A DNA stretch of 64,000 bases from contig JADYUE010000005.1 of assembly GCA_021531615.1 (NCBI GenBank), forward strand, positions 1-64,000, written 5' to 3'. Source of the DNA: Fusobacterium varium (GTDB lineage Bacteria; Fusobacteriota; Fusobacteriia; Fusobacteriales; Fusobacteriaceae). Below are positions 1 to 9,115 of the stretch, one piece after another; position 1 is the first letter of the stretch, and each line of letters starts with the position of its first letter. Position numbers and translations under genes: made by a program. The notes below the pieces were generated by a model, which saw nothing but the letters and a program-made list of their open reading frames with translations, was not told where the DNA came from and did not search any database.

Positions 1-44
1 ATACTACACCCTAGTTTTTATAACTAAAAATTAAGATGTAGTAT
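1..44. terminator. Hairpin at the left edge, possible terminator
   Basis: ATACTACA at 1-8 pairs perfectly with TGTAGTAT at 37-44, and inside it TAGTT pairs with AACTA. On the plus strand the stem is followed by ATTTTTAATACTTTT, so it could end a transcript entering from the left. On the minus strand it lies just beyond the nusB stop. The window starts inside or at its edge, so its full extent is unknown. Confidence 0.4.
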
Positions 45-67
45 ATTTTTAATACTTTTATATTTTA

Positions 68-466
68 TTATCTGTTTACTATTTTAGCTAGAACTCCATT
101 TATAAATTCAGATGTTTTTTCATCTCCATAAACTTTTGCAAGTTCTACTACCTCATTGATAACTATTTCACGTGGAGTATCTTCAAATAAAATCTCATAT
201 ACAGAACATTTTAAAAGTGCTTTCTCTACATTTCCAATTCTTTCAAAACTCCAACCTGTGATATTATCTGAAATAGTTTCTAAAATTTCACTGTTATTTT
301 CAGTAATTCCCTCCATATATTTCTTTATGAAAGCAATTTCATTTTCATTTTTTAGTGCTTCATCTCTAGTTAGATAACTGTCAAATATCTCTTTAGTACT
401 TTCTTCTTTTATTTCTCCTTCAAATACTAATTTAAACAATTCTTCTCTAGCTACTCTTCTACTCAT
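68..466 (-). CDS. nusB: Transcription antitermination factor NusB
   Basis: 132-residue protein of normal NusB length. It begins MSRRVAREELFKLVFE and ends in the family's conserved helical segment with EIVINEVVELAKVYG and FINGVLAKI. NusB is an RNA-binding protein that joins NusE (S10) on boxA RNA and helps ribosomal RNA transcription resist termination. It is the last gene of the accB-accC-asp23-amaP-DUF2273-nusB run, an order also known in Firmicutes, and starts 29 bases after the DUF2273 gene with an AGGAAAAAT-type ribosome site. Assignment is by whole-protein resemblance and context. Confidence 0.93.
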   Translation of the reverse strand: MSRRVAREELFKLVFEGEIKEESTKEIFDSYLTRDEALKNENEIAFIKKYMEGITENNSEILETISDNITGWSFERIGNVEKALLKCSVYEILFEDTPREIVINEVVELAKVYGDEKTSEFINGVLAKIVNR

Positions 467-494
467 ATTTTTCCTTTCTATTCTTTTTTAATTT

Positions 495-719
495 TTAATC
501 TTCTTTCATCTTTTCCAATATAAATTTTTTAATTTTTTTTGTAATTGTAATATCCCCTAATTTATATCCTATAATACTTAATACGATAATAAACAGTGTT
601 TTTAACATTCCATATTCAACTAGCAATACTCCTATAACAAATCCTAAAAAACATCCTAGATATTTTTTCCAATTATTTATAAGAGCTACTAATAATTTTT
701 CTAATAATTCTCCTAGCAC
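495..719 (-). CDS. DUF2273 family small membrane protein
   Basis: Small two-helix membrane protein. After a short amphipathic N-terminus (LGELLEKLLVALINNW) come hydrophobic stretches (CFLGFVIGVLLVEYG and TLFIIVLSIIGYKLG) and a lysine-rich tail, the layout of DUF2273 proteins that accompany AmaP and Asp23. I place the start at the GTG at 719, because AGAGGTG lies five bases before it and overlaps the amaP stop; this gives 74 residues, the usual family length. The frame stays open upstream to a GTG at 752, but that would lie inside amaP without a ribosome site. Its role is not established; probably part of an envelope-stress membrane complex. Confidence 0.82.
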   Translation of the reverse strand: MLGELLEKLLVALINNWKKYLGCFLGFVIGVLLVEYGMLKTLFIIVLSIIGYKLGDITITKKIKKFILEKMKED

Positions 720-729
720 TGTATCACCT

Positions 730-1260
730 CTACTCTTCAGCAGTTGATTCACTGATATTATCTGACTTTAATGAAATTTTAGAAATTTGCACTTCTATTT
801 TTTCAACTTCTAATCCCATTTTTTCAGATAATCTTTGTTTTATCAATTCTTGTATAGAATTAGTTTTGTCAGCTACATTTCCATCAGTTAACATATCAAG
901 TTTTATTTTTATACTAAATTTTCTACCTTTTTTTCCAGTGATAACTTTTATATTATTTATCTCTCTATCTTTAGATAATAACTCTTTAATAAAACTAATT
1001 ACTGAATTAGCTGATATAGTTACCTTACCATTTTCAGTTTTTATCTCATAATCTCCTGTTTTTTCAAACAGTGAACATAATTTTAAAATTGATAATAGGA
1101 AATAAGCTACACAAACTATTACTATTACAACATTTGTTTTAATAGAATCAAGCGGATTAAATTTCACTATCACACTAGGCATCACAGTACATACAATACC
1201 AGTTATTGATAAGATGAAGATTCCTACCCAACCTAGAAAAAAAAGGAATTTATTTATCAT
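730..1260 (-). CDS. amaP: Alkaline shock response membrane anchor protein AmaP
   Basis: 176 residues. Two N-terminal transmembrane helices (about residues 5-30 and 43-62) are followed by a soluble Asp23-like domain (about 70-160) rich in alternating hydrophobic and charged strands (ISIKI-, VEKIEVQI-type). This is the AmaP layout: in Gram-positives it tethers Asp23 to the membrane. Here it lies directly between asp23 and the DUF2273 gene, with ribosome site GGTGGG before ATG. A hairpin sits between asp23 and this gene, so expression may be lower than that of asp23. In a diderm the protein would sit in the inner membrane. Confidence 0.85.
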   Translation of the reverse strand: MINKFLFFLGWVGIFILSITGIVCTVMPSVIVKFNPLDSIKTNVVIVIVCVAYFLLSILKLCSLFEKTGDYEIKTENGKVTISANSVISFIKELLSKDREINNIKVITGKKGRKFSIKIKLDMLTDGNVADKTNSIQELIKQRLSEKMGLEVEKIEVQISKISLKSDNISESTAEE

Positions 1261-1285
1261 AATAATCCCACCTTTAATAAAATTT

Positions 1286-1308
1286 AGAGGCGTTGTTCAG
1301 ACGCCTCT
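1286..1308 (-). terminator. Intercistronic hairpin between asp23 and amaP
   Basis: AGAGGCGT and ACGCCTCT form a perfect 8-base stem with a 7-base loop. It is GC-rich for this genome and is followed on the minus strand by AAATTTTATT. The weak U tract suggests a partial terminator or mRNA-stabilising stem rather than a full stop, which would make asp23 more abundant than the membrane genes after it. Confidence 0.55.
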
Positions 1309-1314
1309 TTAATA

Positions 1315-1695
1315 TTATAATCCTTCTTGTATGTCTTCAACTTCTTCAGTAGTTTCTTCAGATATTATTTTAACATCTTGAACATATACATTTACTTCTA
1401 CAACTTTTAATCCACTTAATTCAGAAACTGCTTTTAAAACAGCTTTTTGAACTTCATGAGCTACTTCAGAGATTGGATATCCATATTCTACGATTATAAA
1501 TATTTCGATGCTACACTCTTTTTCTCCTACTTCTACTTTTACCCCATTAGTTGGTCTTTTCTTTCCTAGGATTTTACTTACTTCATCTACCATTCCACCA
1601 GCAAGTTTATATACACCTTCTACATCACTTGCAGCTTTAGCAGCTATTGTTTTTACTACGTCATCTGAAATTCTTATATTTCCTAATTCGTTCAT
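1315..1695 (-). CDS. Asp23/Gls24 family envelope stress protein
   Basis: 126-residue Asp23/Gls24 (DUF322) protein, opening with NELGNIRISDDVVKTIAAKA and carrying the conserved DVEGVYKLAGG and VEYGYPISEVAHEVQKAV segments. The start is the ATG at 1695: GGAGGTG lies seven bases upstream. The TTG at 1710 is not used, because it sits on that ribosome site. In Firmicutes the homologue next to accB-accC (YqhY) has been tied to acetyl-CoA carboxylase and lipid synthesis, while Asp23 proper is a membrane-anchored stress protein. The presence of both accBC and amaP here leaves either role open. Confidence 0.9.
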   Translation of the reverse strand: MNELGNIRISDDVVKTIAAKAASDVEGVYKLAGGMVDEVSKILGKKRPTNGVKVEVGEKECSIEIFIIVEYGYPISEVAHEVQKAVLKAVSELSGLKVVEVNVYVQDVKIISEETTEEVEDIQEGL

Positions 1696-1769
1696 TGAAA
1701 ACACCTCCAAGTTTTATGTAACACTATTATATCTAATTTTCTTAAAAAAAACTACTATTTAATTGATTT

Positions 1770-3122
1770 TTAATTATTTTTTTTAGAAAAATTTTCTTCT
1801 ATGAAGTTTGTTGAAGTTTTTCCTGCTAAGTATAGCTCATTTTCAAATACTTCTTTGTGGAATGGAATTGTTGTTTCTATTCCCTCAATTATATATTCAT
1901 CAAGAGCTCTTTTCATCTTAGCTATTGCTTCCTCTCTATTAATTCCAAAGGCAATTAATTTTCCTATCATAGAATCATAGTAAGGACTTATCTCATATCC
2001 TTGATATGAGTGTGAATCTACTCTTATACCATTTCCACCAGGAACTATATATTTTTGTAATACTCCTGGAGATGGTAAAAAATCATTTTCTGGATCTTCA
2101 GCATTTATTCTACACTCAATAGCATGTCCAAATAAAACAACATCATCTTGAGTTATATTTAGTTTGTCTCCTGCTGCAACTTTTATTTGAAGTTTTATAA
2201 TATCAAGCCCTGTTACCATCTCTGTTACAGTATGTTCAACTTGAACTCTTGTATTCATTTCCATAAAGAAGAAGTCATTATTTTTATCAACTAAAAACTC
2301 TAATGTTCCTGCTGAGTCATAGTTTATAGCTTTAGCCAATGTTACAGCTGCCTCTCCCATTGCCTTTCTAATATTGTATGGTAGTGAGAATGATGGAGCT
2401 TCTTCAATAAGTTTTTGATGTCTTCTTTGAATAGAACAATCTCTCTCTCCAAGATAGATTACATTTCCATGTTTATCTCCCATAATTTGTATCTCTATAT
2501 GTCTTGGATCTTCAACAAATTTTTCTATATATACATCTGGGTTTCCAAAAGCTGATTCTGCCTCATTTTGAGCAGCTACTATATTAGCAGCAAGTTCCTC
2601 ATCATTTCTAGCAATTCTCATACCCTTTCCTCCACCACCAGCAGTGGCTTTAATCATTACTGGGTATTTTATTCTTTCATTTACCTCTTTTTTAGCTTCT
2701 TCTACACTTTTGATTATTCCAGTTCCATTTGTTACTGGAACATTATTAGCTATTGCTGTTGCTCTAGCTGTTGCCTTATCTCCCATTTTTATAATACACT
2801 CTGGTCTAGGTCCAATAAATGCTATATTGTGCATTTCACAGATCTTTCCAAATCTAGCATTTTCAGATAAAAATCCATATCCTGGGTGAATTGCATCTGC
2901 TCCTGTAATTTCTGCTGCTGCTATGATATTAGGAATTTTTAAATATGATTCTGTACTTGAAATTCCTCCTATACAAACTGCTTCATCAGCTAACATTACA
3001 TGTAAACTCTCTTTATCTGCCTCAGAATATACAGCAACTGTTTTTATTCCTAATTCTTTAGCTGCTCTAATTATTCTAACAGCTATCTCCCCTCTATTGG
3101 CTATAAGTATCTTTTTAAACAT
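1770..3122 (-). CDS. accC: Biotin carboxylase subunit of acetyl-CoA carboxylase
   Basis: 450 residues, nearly identical in length to E. coli AccC (449). It catalyses ATP- and bicarbonate-dependent carboxylation of biotin on BCCP, the first half of malonyl-CoA synthesis. Visible features are the N-terminal [11 protein letters not shown], the ATP-grasp glycine loop GGGGKG (about 162-167), and the active-site run [11 protein letters not shown], in which E288, N290, R292 and E296 fall at E. coli numbering. Start ATG follows GGAGG. It lies 36 bases after the accB-like gene, whose product lacks the biotin-accepting lysine; the enzyme itself looks fully competent. Confidence 0.97.
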   Translation of the reverse strand: MFKKILIANRGEIAVRIIRAAKELGIKTVAVYSEADKESLHVMLADEAVCIGGISSTESYLKIPNIIAAAEITGADAIHPGYGFLSENARFGKICEMHNIAFIGPRPECIIKMGDKATARATAIANNVPVTNGTGIIKSVEEAKKEVNERIKYPVMIKATAGGGGKGMRIARNDEELAANIVAAQNEAESAFGNPDVYIEKFVEDPRHIEIQIMGDKHGNVIYLGERDCSIQRRHQKLIEEAPSFSLPYNIRKAMGEAAVTLAKAINYDSAGTLEFLVDKNNDFFFMEMNTRVQVEHTVTEMVTGLDIIKLQIKVAAGDKLNITQDDVVLFGHAIECRINAEDPENDFLPSPGVLQKYIVPGGNGIRVDSHSYQGYEISPYYDSMIGKLIAFGINREEAIAKMKRALDEYIIEGIETTIPFHKEVFENELYLAGKTSTNFIEENFSKKNN

Positions 3123-3158
3123 AACTTTTCCTCCTGGTAATCCAAATAGTTTAGATCA

Positions 3159-3572
3159 TTATATTCTGATTTTTAATAATGGTCTTCCATAGTCTACTGG
3201 ATTGCCATTTTCAATATATATTTCTTCTATTACTCCTGAAAAATTAGAACAGATAGTTGTATTTACTCCTATTGTAGTAATATATCCTATCTCTTGTCCT
3301 GATTTTATCTTTTGTCCAACTTCTATTATTGGAGTTCCATCTTTTTTCATATAGAAATATCTTCCAATATGGTCAGATAATACTTCTTTATACTTTATAG
3401 TTTCCTTAGTTTCTACAGGTTTTTGATCTCTTTTTATCTCTTTTTTTACTTCAGTAGTTGCTGTTCCTTTTATTGTCACTTTAAAATTTGTGTCTTCATA
3501 TGAAACTTCAGTTAATTTTTGTTCATGTAAAACTTTCATTAACTCTTCTATAGTTTTTATATCAGCCTTCAT
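3159..3572 (-). CDS. AccB-like biotinyl-domain protein lacking the biotin-accepting lysine
   Basis: 137 residues in the AccB layout: a short N-terminal helix-strand part (1-40), a charged linker (40-62) and a C-terminal lipoyl/biotinyl domain (about 65-137). The domain aligns along its length with AccB (IEVGQKI, then SGVIEEIYIENGNPVDYGRPL). However, the place where AccB has AMKM reads TTIGVN at 99-104, so glycine 102 stands where the biotinylated lysine should be. I re-read this from the DNA and the frame is unbroken. It directly precedes a complete accC. It may be a regulatory or structural BCCP look-alike, comparable to plant BADC proteins, or a decayed AccB with a working copy elsewhere. 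The symbol is withheld for that reason. Confidence 0.8.
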   Translation of the reverse strand: MKADIKTIEELMKVLHEQKLTEVSYEDTNFKVTIKGTATTEVKKEIKRDQKPVETKETIKYKEVLSDHIGRYFYMKKDGTPIIEVGQKIKSGQEIGYITTIGVNTTICSNFSGVIEEIYIENGNPVDYGRPLLKIRI

Positions 3573-3637
3573 AATCCCTCCTCATTTTTATATATTTTAC
3601 CACTACAATTACTTTATTTCAACAAAATTACATTCTA

Positions 3638-6600
3638 CTACTTTATAGTGATCTTGTCTACCCCTATCAATTCTATTATCTCATCTATAAATAATTTCGA
3701 AGGTAACACCTTGTATTTAGTAGATTTTACCTCTTTAGTAGTTTTTGTCTTGATAGCAAAGCTCAATTTTGTATCACCTAGATAGGATAAAATTATCTGT
3801 TTTAATCTACTAAATTTTTCTTTATCCTCCTCAGTAATTAAAATATATACAGTAAATCTTTTGTCATAGCATAGTTCATTTAAGAATCTTATATTTTTTA
3901 CAATAACTTTTTTTGTTTCACTACCTTTGAAATAATCTGTCTGTATACTTCCCTCAATATATACAGCTTTTCCTTCAACAAAAATATGAGCATTTTCTGC
4001 ATAATCCCTTGGAAATACTACACAACTAATCTTATCATAATAATCCTCTAGCTCAAATAAGCACATTACCTGTCCTGTTTTTTTAGTCACAACCTTCTTT
4101 ATATCCCTAATTATTCCATATGTTTTAAAAATACGAGGACTTTTCTCCTCTTTAATATCTGCTATTTTATTTAATCTATACACATCTATTATATTTCTAT
4201 AATTATCTAAAGGGTGAGCACTAAAATAGAAACCTAAATACTCTTTCTCTTTAGTTAATAGCTCCTCTATTGTATATTCAGCCATTTGTGGCAGCATAAA
4301 TGCTCCTAAAATAGATTTAGCCTCTCCAAAAAGGTTCATCTGCTGAATATCATCCTCTTTCAATTTTCTATTAGCATAATCTAAAACTTTATCCACTGAT
4401 TCAAACTTCTGTTTTCTATTTCCTGGCAAACTATCTAAAGCTCCTGCTAGAATAAGAGATTCTAAAGCTTTTTTATTTAATCCATCTTTACGAGTTCTCA
4501 CTACAAAATCTTCGTAGTTTTTATACTCTCCATTTTCATTGTACTCTTGTAAAATTCTATCTGCTACTCCCTCTCCAACATTTTTTATTGCTGCCAATGA
4601 GAATACTACCCCATCATTATCAACGATAAACTTTGAACTAGCTTTATTTACATTTGGTAGATATAATTTTACATTGTGTATCTTTGCATCTTCTACATAA
4701 TAAGCTACATCCTCTATGTGACTCATATCAGAAGTCATAAGAGCTGCATAATAGTATTTCATATAGTGAGCTTTAAAATATGCTGTCCAGTAAGCTATCA
4801 TTGCATAAGCTGCTGAGTGAGACTTATTAAATCCATACCCAGCAAATTTATCAATAAGCTCAAACATCTCCACAGCTTTTTCTTTACTGTATCCATTTTT
4901 TATAGATCTCTCTACAAATTTATCCCTGTTCTCTTCCATTATCTGAACATTCTTTTTCCCCATAGCTCTTCTTAAAAGATCTGCCTCTCCAAGGGAGTAA
5001 TTAGCCATTACATTGGCTATCTTCATAACCTGCTCTTGATATAGAATAACCCCATAAGTTTCTTTTAAAACTGTTTCTAGAGATGGATGAGGGTATTTTA
5101 TCTCTGTAACACCATTTTTCCCATTTATAAAATCATCTACCATTCCAGATCCCAATGGTCCTGGTCTATACAATGCCAACAAGGCGATAATATCTTCAAA
5201 TCTATCAGGTTTCAACTTCAACAGTATTTTTCTCAATCCTTGAGATTCCATTTGGAATACCCCTGAAGTATCCCCTCTTGATAACATATCATAAACTTTT
5301 TTAGAGTTTAAAGGAATATCAGACAAAACAATCTCTTCTCCTGTTCCATCTTTTATATAATCTATTGTTCTTTGAAGAATTGTAAGATTACGTAATCCTA
5401 AAAAGTCCATTTTTAGAAGTCCTAAATCTTCTAATTCCTTCATCTGATATTGAGTTGATACAACCTTATTTTTATTATCACTATACAGAGGAACTAGCTC
5501 TGTAAGAGGATCTTTTGTTATAACTATCCCTGCTGCATGGACAGAGGCATGTCTAACTTTATTTTCTATCTTAGCAGAGATATCTATTACCTTTTGCATC
5601 TCACTATCATTTAGATAAATATTTCTAAACTCCTCTACACTGTTTAAAGTTTGGCTTATTGTAGCATTAAAAGGAACTAATTTAGCTGCATTATCTATCT
5701 TACTAAGAGGTGTATCCATCACCCTTCCAACATCTCTTATAGCTGCCCTTGCTTTCATTGTTCCAAATGTAATAATCTGTGCTACTTTATCAGCTCCATA
5801 CTTTTCTATTACATACTCAATAACTTCCTGTCTTCTTTCTTGACAAATATCTATATCTATATCAGGCATTGATATTCTTTCAGGATTCAAAAATCTTTCA
5901 AAAATCAGATTGTACTCTAATGGATCTAATTCAGTTATTCCCAATGCATAGGCAATTAAACTTCCTGCTGCTGATCCTCTTCCTGGTCCTATTGGTATCC
6001 TATTTTTCTTAGCATAGTCAATAAAATCCCATACTACTACAAAGTATCCTGCATACCCCATTTTCTCAATAATAGAAAGTTCATATTCTGCTCTCTCTAT
6101 TATATTTTTAGTAAGTCCGTGAGGATATCTTCTATCTAATCCCATATATACTAATTTTCTTAAAAATCCCTCTATACTCTTAACACAAGTAGGAATTTTA
6201 TACTCTGGAAACTTAAACTTTCCAAATTCTATACTGATATTACATCTTTCAGCTATCTCAACTGTATTATTTACTGCTTCTAAAAACTTTGTTCCTAAAC
6301 CATCTATTATCTGCTCTCTGCTTTTCAAGAAAAGTTCATCAGTTTCAATTCTCATTCTCTTTTCATCTGAAACTTTTGCTCCAGTTTGTACACAAATCAA
6401 AATATCTTGTAGAGTATGCTCCCCTTCATTGACATAGTGTGTATCATTTGTAGCTACCATTTTTAAATTGTGTTCTTCTGCTACATCATATAATCTATCA
6501 TTAAGTTCCTTTTGTCCCTTAACACCATTAGATTGAACTTCAATATAGAAATTATTCTTTCCAAAAATATCTATATACTGATTAACTGCTAAATCTATAT

Positions 6601-7054
6601 TTTCCTTTGGTTCATTATCTAAAATTCTTCTTGAGATCTCACCTTGCATACATGCTGAAAGGGCAATTATCCCATCACTGTGATCTTTTAAAAACTCTTT
6701 ATCTATTCTTGGTTTATAATAAAATCCTCTTAAATAGCTTTCTGAACTTATTTTTAAAAGATTTTTATATCCTATGTTATTCTCAGCTAATAAAATCAAG
6801 TGAAAGTTTCTTCCCTCTTTTGATTCCATTGAATTTTCTGCTACATATGCTTCTAAACCAATTATAGGCTTTATTCCCTTTTTCATAGCTTTTTTATAAA
6901 ATTCAAGTACTCCAAAAAGATTTCCATGATCTGTTATAGCTATAGCTTGCATCTTTAAAGCAATAGCTCTATCCAAATAATCGTCTATTTTTCCAACTCC
7001 ATCAAGGAGGCTATATTCTGTATGTAGATGAAGATGAACAAAATTTTTAATCAT
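3638..7054 (-). CDS. dnaE: DNA polymerase III alpha subunit DnaE
   Basis: 1138-residue replicative polymerase of the DnaE1 type. An N-terminal PHP domain starts with HLHTEYSLLDG (about residue 8). The polymerase core holds GPGRGSAAGSL and the catalytic aspartates in MPDIDIDICQERR (about residue 395), then GYGFNKSHSAAYA in the fingers. A tandem helix-hairpin-helix and an OB-fold domain follow (KTYGIIRDIKKV... and VFPRDY...). No exonuclease domain is inserted, which separates it from PolC. It is followed 65 bases later by the accB-like gene and has its own extended -10 promoter upstream. Confidence 0.97.
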   Translation of the reverse strand: MIKNFVHLHLHTEYSLLDGVGKIDDYLDRAIALKMQAIAITDHGNLFGVLEFYKKAMKKGIKPIIGLEAYVAENSMESKEGRNFHLILLAENNIGYKNLLKISSESYLRGFYYKPRIDKEFLKDHSDGIIALSACMQGEISRRILDNEPKENIDLAVNQYIDIFGKNNFYIEVQSNGVKGQKELNDRLYDVAEEHNLKMVATNDTHYVNEGEHTLQDILICVQTGAKVSDEKRMRIETDELFLKSREQIIDGLGTKFLEAVNNTVEIAERCNISIEFGKFKFPEYKIPTCVKSIEGFLRKLVYMGLDRRYPHGLTKNIIERAEYELSIIEKMGYAGYFVVVWDFIDYAKKNRIPIGPGRGSAAGSLIAYALGITELDPLEYNLIFERFLNPERISMPDIDIDICQERRQEVIEYVIEKYGADKVAQIITFGTMKARAAIRDVGRVMDTPLSKIDNAAKLVPFNATISQTLNSVEEFRNIYLNDSEMQKVIDISAKIENKVRHASVHAAGIVITKDPLTELVPLYSDNKNKVVSTQYQMKELEDLGLLKMDFLGLRNLTILQRTIDYIKDGTGEEIVLSDIPLNSKKVYDMLSRGDTSGVFQMESQGLRKILLKLKPDRFEDIIALLALYRPGPLGSGMVDDFINGKNGVTEIKYPHPSLETVLKETYGVILYQEQVMKIANVMANYSLGEADLLRRAMGKKNVQIMEENRDKFVERSIKNGYSKEKAVEMFELIDKFAGYGFNKSHSAAYAMIAYWTAYFKAHYMKYYYAALMTSDMSHIEDVAYYVEDAKIHNVKLYLPNVNKASSKFIVDNDGVVFSLAAIKNVGEGVADRILQEYNENGEYKNYEDFVVRTRKDGLNKKALESLILAGALDSLPGNRKQKFESVDKVLDYANRKLKEDDIQQMNLFGEAKSILGAFMLPQMAEYTIEELLTKEKEYLGFYFSAHPLDNYRNIIDVYRLNKIADIKEEKSPRIFKTYGIIRDIKKVVTKKTGQVMCLFELEDYYDKISCVVFPRDYAENAHIFVEGKAVYIEGSIQTDYFKGSETKKVIVKNIRFLNELCYDKRFTVYILITEEDKEKFSRLKQIILSYLGDTKLSFAIKTKTTKEVKSTKYKVLPSKLFIDEIIELIGVDKITIK

Positions 7055-7088
7055 AAATTTTTCCTCCTTTTTAGCTTATATTTAACAC

Positions 7089-7097
7089 ATTATACCA
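7089..7097 (-). promoter_or_regulatory. Extended -10 promoter of dnaE
   Basis: On the minus strand the sequence TGGTATAAT is an extended -10 (TGnTATAAT) about 35 bases before the dnaE start. No good -35 is visible, as expected for an extended -10 promoter. It lies just after the thrS terminator. Confidence 0.6.
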
Positions 7098-7130
7098 TAA
7101 TTTAATATAAGTTTAGAAGAAATTCAAAAA

Positions 7131-7159
7131 AAGCTATGAACAAATCTTGCTCATAGCTT
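7131..7159 (-). terminator. Terminator of thrS
   Basis: AAGCTATGA and TCATAGCTT form a 9-base stem with an 11-base loop; on the minus strand it is followed by a run of T. It lies 18 bases after the thrS stop and separates the lptD-thrS unit from dnaE. Confidence 0.85.
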
Positions 7160-7176
7160 TTTCTAATTAATTTTTA

Positions 7177-9090
7177 TTATTTATCAAATTTTATTTTTGC
7201 ATCTTCTACAATTTTATCTAAGAACTCATCTAATTTCATAGATTCTTGTTGTTGAGATCCAAATCTTCTTATATTAACTTCTCTATTTTCAACTTCATTT
7301 TTACCAATGATAATTTGTACTGGAACTTTATATTTTCCATTAGCTTCTCTTATTTTATATCCAATAGATTCTGCTCTATCATCTAATTCTACTCTTATTC
7401 CTCTTTGTTGTAGAGCATTGAAGATATCTTGAGCATAAGGAACAACTTCATCATTGATAGTTAAAAGTTTTACTTGAGTAGGTGCTAACCATAGAGGGAA
7501 TGCTCCTGCATAGTGTTCAATAAGGATACCTATAAATCTTTCAATTGATCCATAAACAACTCTATGTAGCATTACTGGTCTATGTTTTTCTCCATCTTCA
7601 CCTATGTAAGTAATATCAAATCTTTCTGGTAAGTTGAAGTCTAGTTGAATAGTTCCACATTGCCAAGTTCTTCCAATAGCATCTTTAATTTTGAAGTCTA
7701 ATTTAGGTCCATAGAATGCCCCATCTCCAGGGTTTAATTTATATGGTTTACCAATTTTTTCAAGAGCTCCAGCTAGTGCAGCTTCTGCTTTTTCCCAAAT
7801 TTCGTCTGATCCAATAGCCTTTTCTGGTTTTGTTGAAAGCTCAATATGATATTCAAATCCAAATAGTTTGCTATAGAATTTATCTATTAATTGTACTACT
7901 CCTATAATTTCAGATTCAATTTGATCTGGAGTCATAAAGATATGAGCATCGTCTTGAGTAAATGATCTTACTCTCATAAGTCCATGAAGTGCTCCTGAAA
8001 ACTCATGTCTATGAACAGTTCCTAATTCTCCACATCTAATTGGGAAATCTTTATATGAGTGTAGTTGAGATTTATAAGTAATTATTCCTCCTGGGCAGTT
8101 CATAGGTTTAATAGCAAATTCAGTTTCATCTATTGTTGAAGTATACATATTTTCTCTGTAGTTAAACCAGTGTCCTGAAGTTTCCCAAAGCTCTTTATTT
8201 AGCATAATAGGAGTCATTATTTCTTGATATCCAGCAAGTGTATGTTCTCTTCTCCATAGATCAATAAGAGTATTTCTTATTGCCATTCCTTTTGGAAGGA
8301 ATATAGGGAATCCAGGTCCATATTCACTTACAAAGAATAGATCAAGTTCTCTTCCAAGTTTTCTGTGGTCTCTTCTTTCAGCTTCTTCTAATAGGTGTAG
8401 ATAATCTTTTAATCTCTTATCATCAGAGAATGCAAATCCATAAATTCTTTGAAGCATTTTATTTTTAGAGTCTCCTCTCCAGTATGCTCCAGCTACTGAT
8501 TTTAATTTAAATGCTTTTATGTAAGATGTAGAAGGTACATGAGGTCCTCTACAAAGATCCATAAATTCACCTTGTTTATAGAAAGAAAGCATCTCTCCTT
8601 GAGCAATCTCTTTTATTATTTCAACTTTGTAAACTTCTCCAAGTTTTTCAAAATGCTCAATAGCTTCCTCTCTGCTCATCATTATTCTTTCAATTTTTTC
8701 ATTTTCTTTTACTATTTTTTTCATTTCAGCTTCAATTTTAGCTAAATCTTCTTCAGTAAATTGTACTTCTGGATCAAAGTCATAGTAGAATCCATTTTCT
8801 ATAGCTGGTCCTATTGCAACTTTTGTTCCTGGGAATAATCTAATTACTGCTTGTGCCATAAGGTGAGCAGCTGAGTGTCTTATAACTTCTTCTCCCTCTT
8901 CAGAATCAGCAGTTACAAACTCTACCTTTGCATCTCTATCAAGAACAGTTGACATATCCATCTCTATTCCATCAACTTTAGCAGCTACTGATTTTTTTGC
9001 TAAAGAGTTACTAATACTTTTAGCAATTTCAAACATATTTACTGCACTTTCAAACTCTTTTATCTCTCCACTAGGTAATTCTATTTTCAT
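7177..9090 (-). CDS. thrS: Threonyl-tRNA synthetase
   Basis: 637 residues, standard bacterial length. It charges tRNA-Thr with threonine in the cytosol. An N-terminal TGS domain (about 1-60) is followed by the editing domain with HSAAHLMAQA (about 73), the class II catalytic core with the zinc-site region MNCPGG, motif 3 (LHRVVYGSIERFIGILIEHY), and a C-terminal anticodon-binding domain (about 540-637). GAGGAGG precedes the ATG. Only 25 bases separate it from lptD, so there is no room for a T-box leader and it is probably co-transcribed with lptD. Confidence 0.97.
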   Translation of the reverse strand: MKIELPSGEIKEFESAVNMFEIAKSISNSLAKKSVAAKVDGIEMDMSTVLDRDAKVEFVTADSEEGEEVIRHSAAHLMAQAVIRLFPGTKVAIGPAIENGFYYDFDPEVQFTEEDLAKIEAEMKKIVKENEKIERIMMSREEAIEHFEKLGEVYKVEIIKEIAQGEMLSFYKQGEFMDLCRGPHVPSTSYIKAFKLKSVAGAYWRGDSKNKMLQRIYGFAFSDDKRLKDYLHLLEEAERRDHRKLGRELDLFFVSEYGPGFPIFLPKGMAIRNTLIDLWRREHTLAGYQEIMTPIMLNKELWETSGHWFNYRENMYTSTIDETEFAIKPMNCPGGIITYKSQLHSYKDFPIRCGELGTVHRHEFSGALHGLMRVRSFTQDDAHIFMTPDQIESEIIGVVQLIDKFYSKLFGFEYHIELSTKPEKAIGSDEIWEKAEAALAGALEKIGKPYKLNPGDGAFYGPKLDFKIKDAIGRTWQCGTIQLDFNLPERFDITYIGEDGEKHRPVMLHRVVYGSIERFIGILIEHYAGAFPLWLAPTQVKLLTINDEVVPYAQDIFNALQQRGIRVELDDRAESIGYKIREANGKYKVPVQIIIGKNEVENREVNIRRFGSQQQESMKLDEFLDKIVEDAKIKFDK

Positions 9091-9115
9091 ATTTTCCTCC
9101 TCTAATTTATATAAA

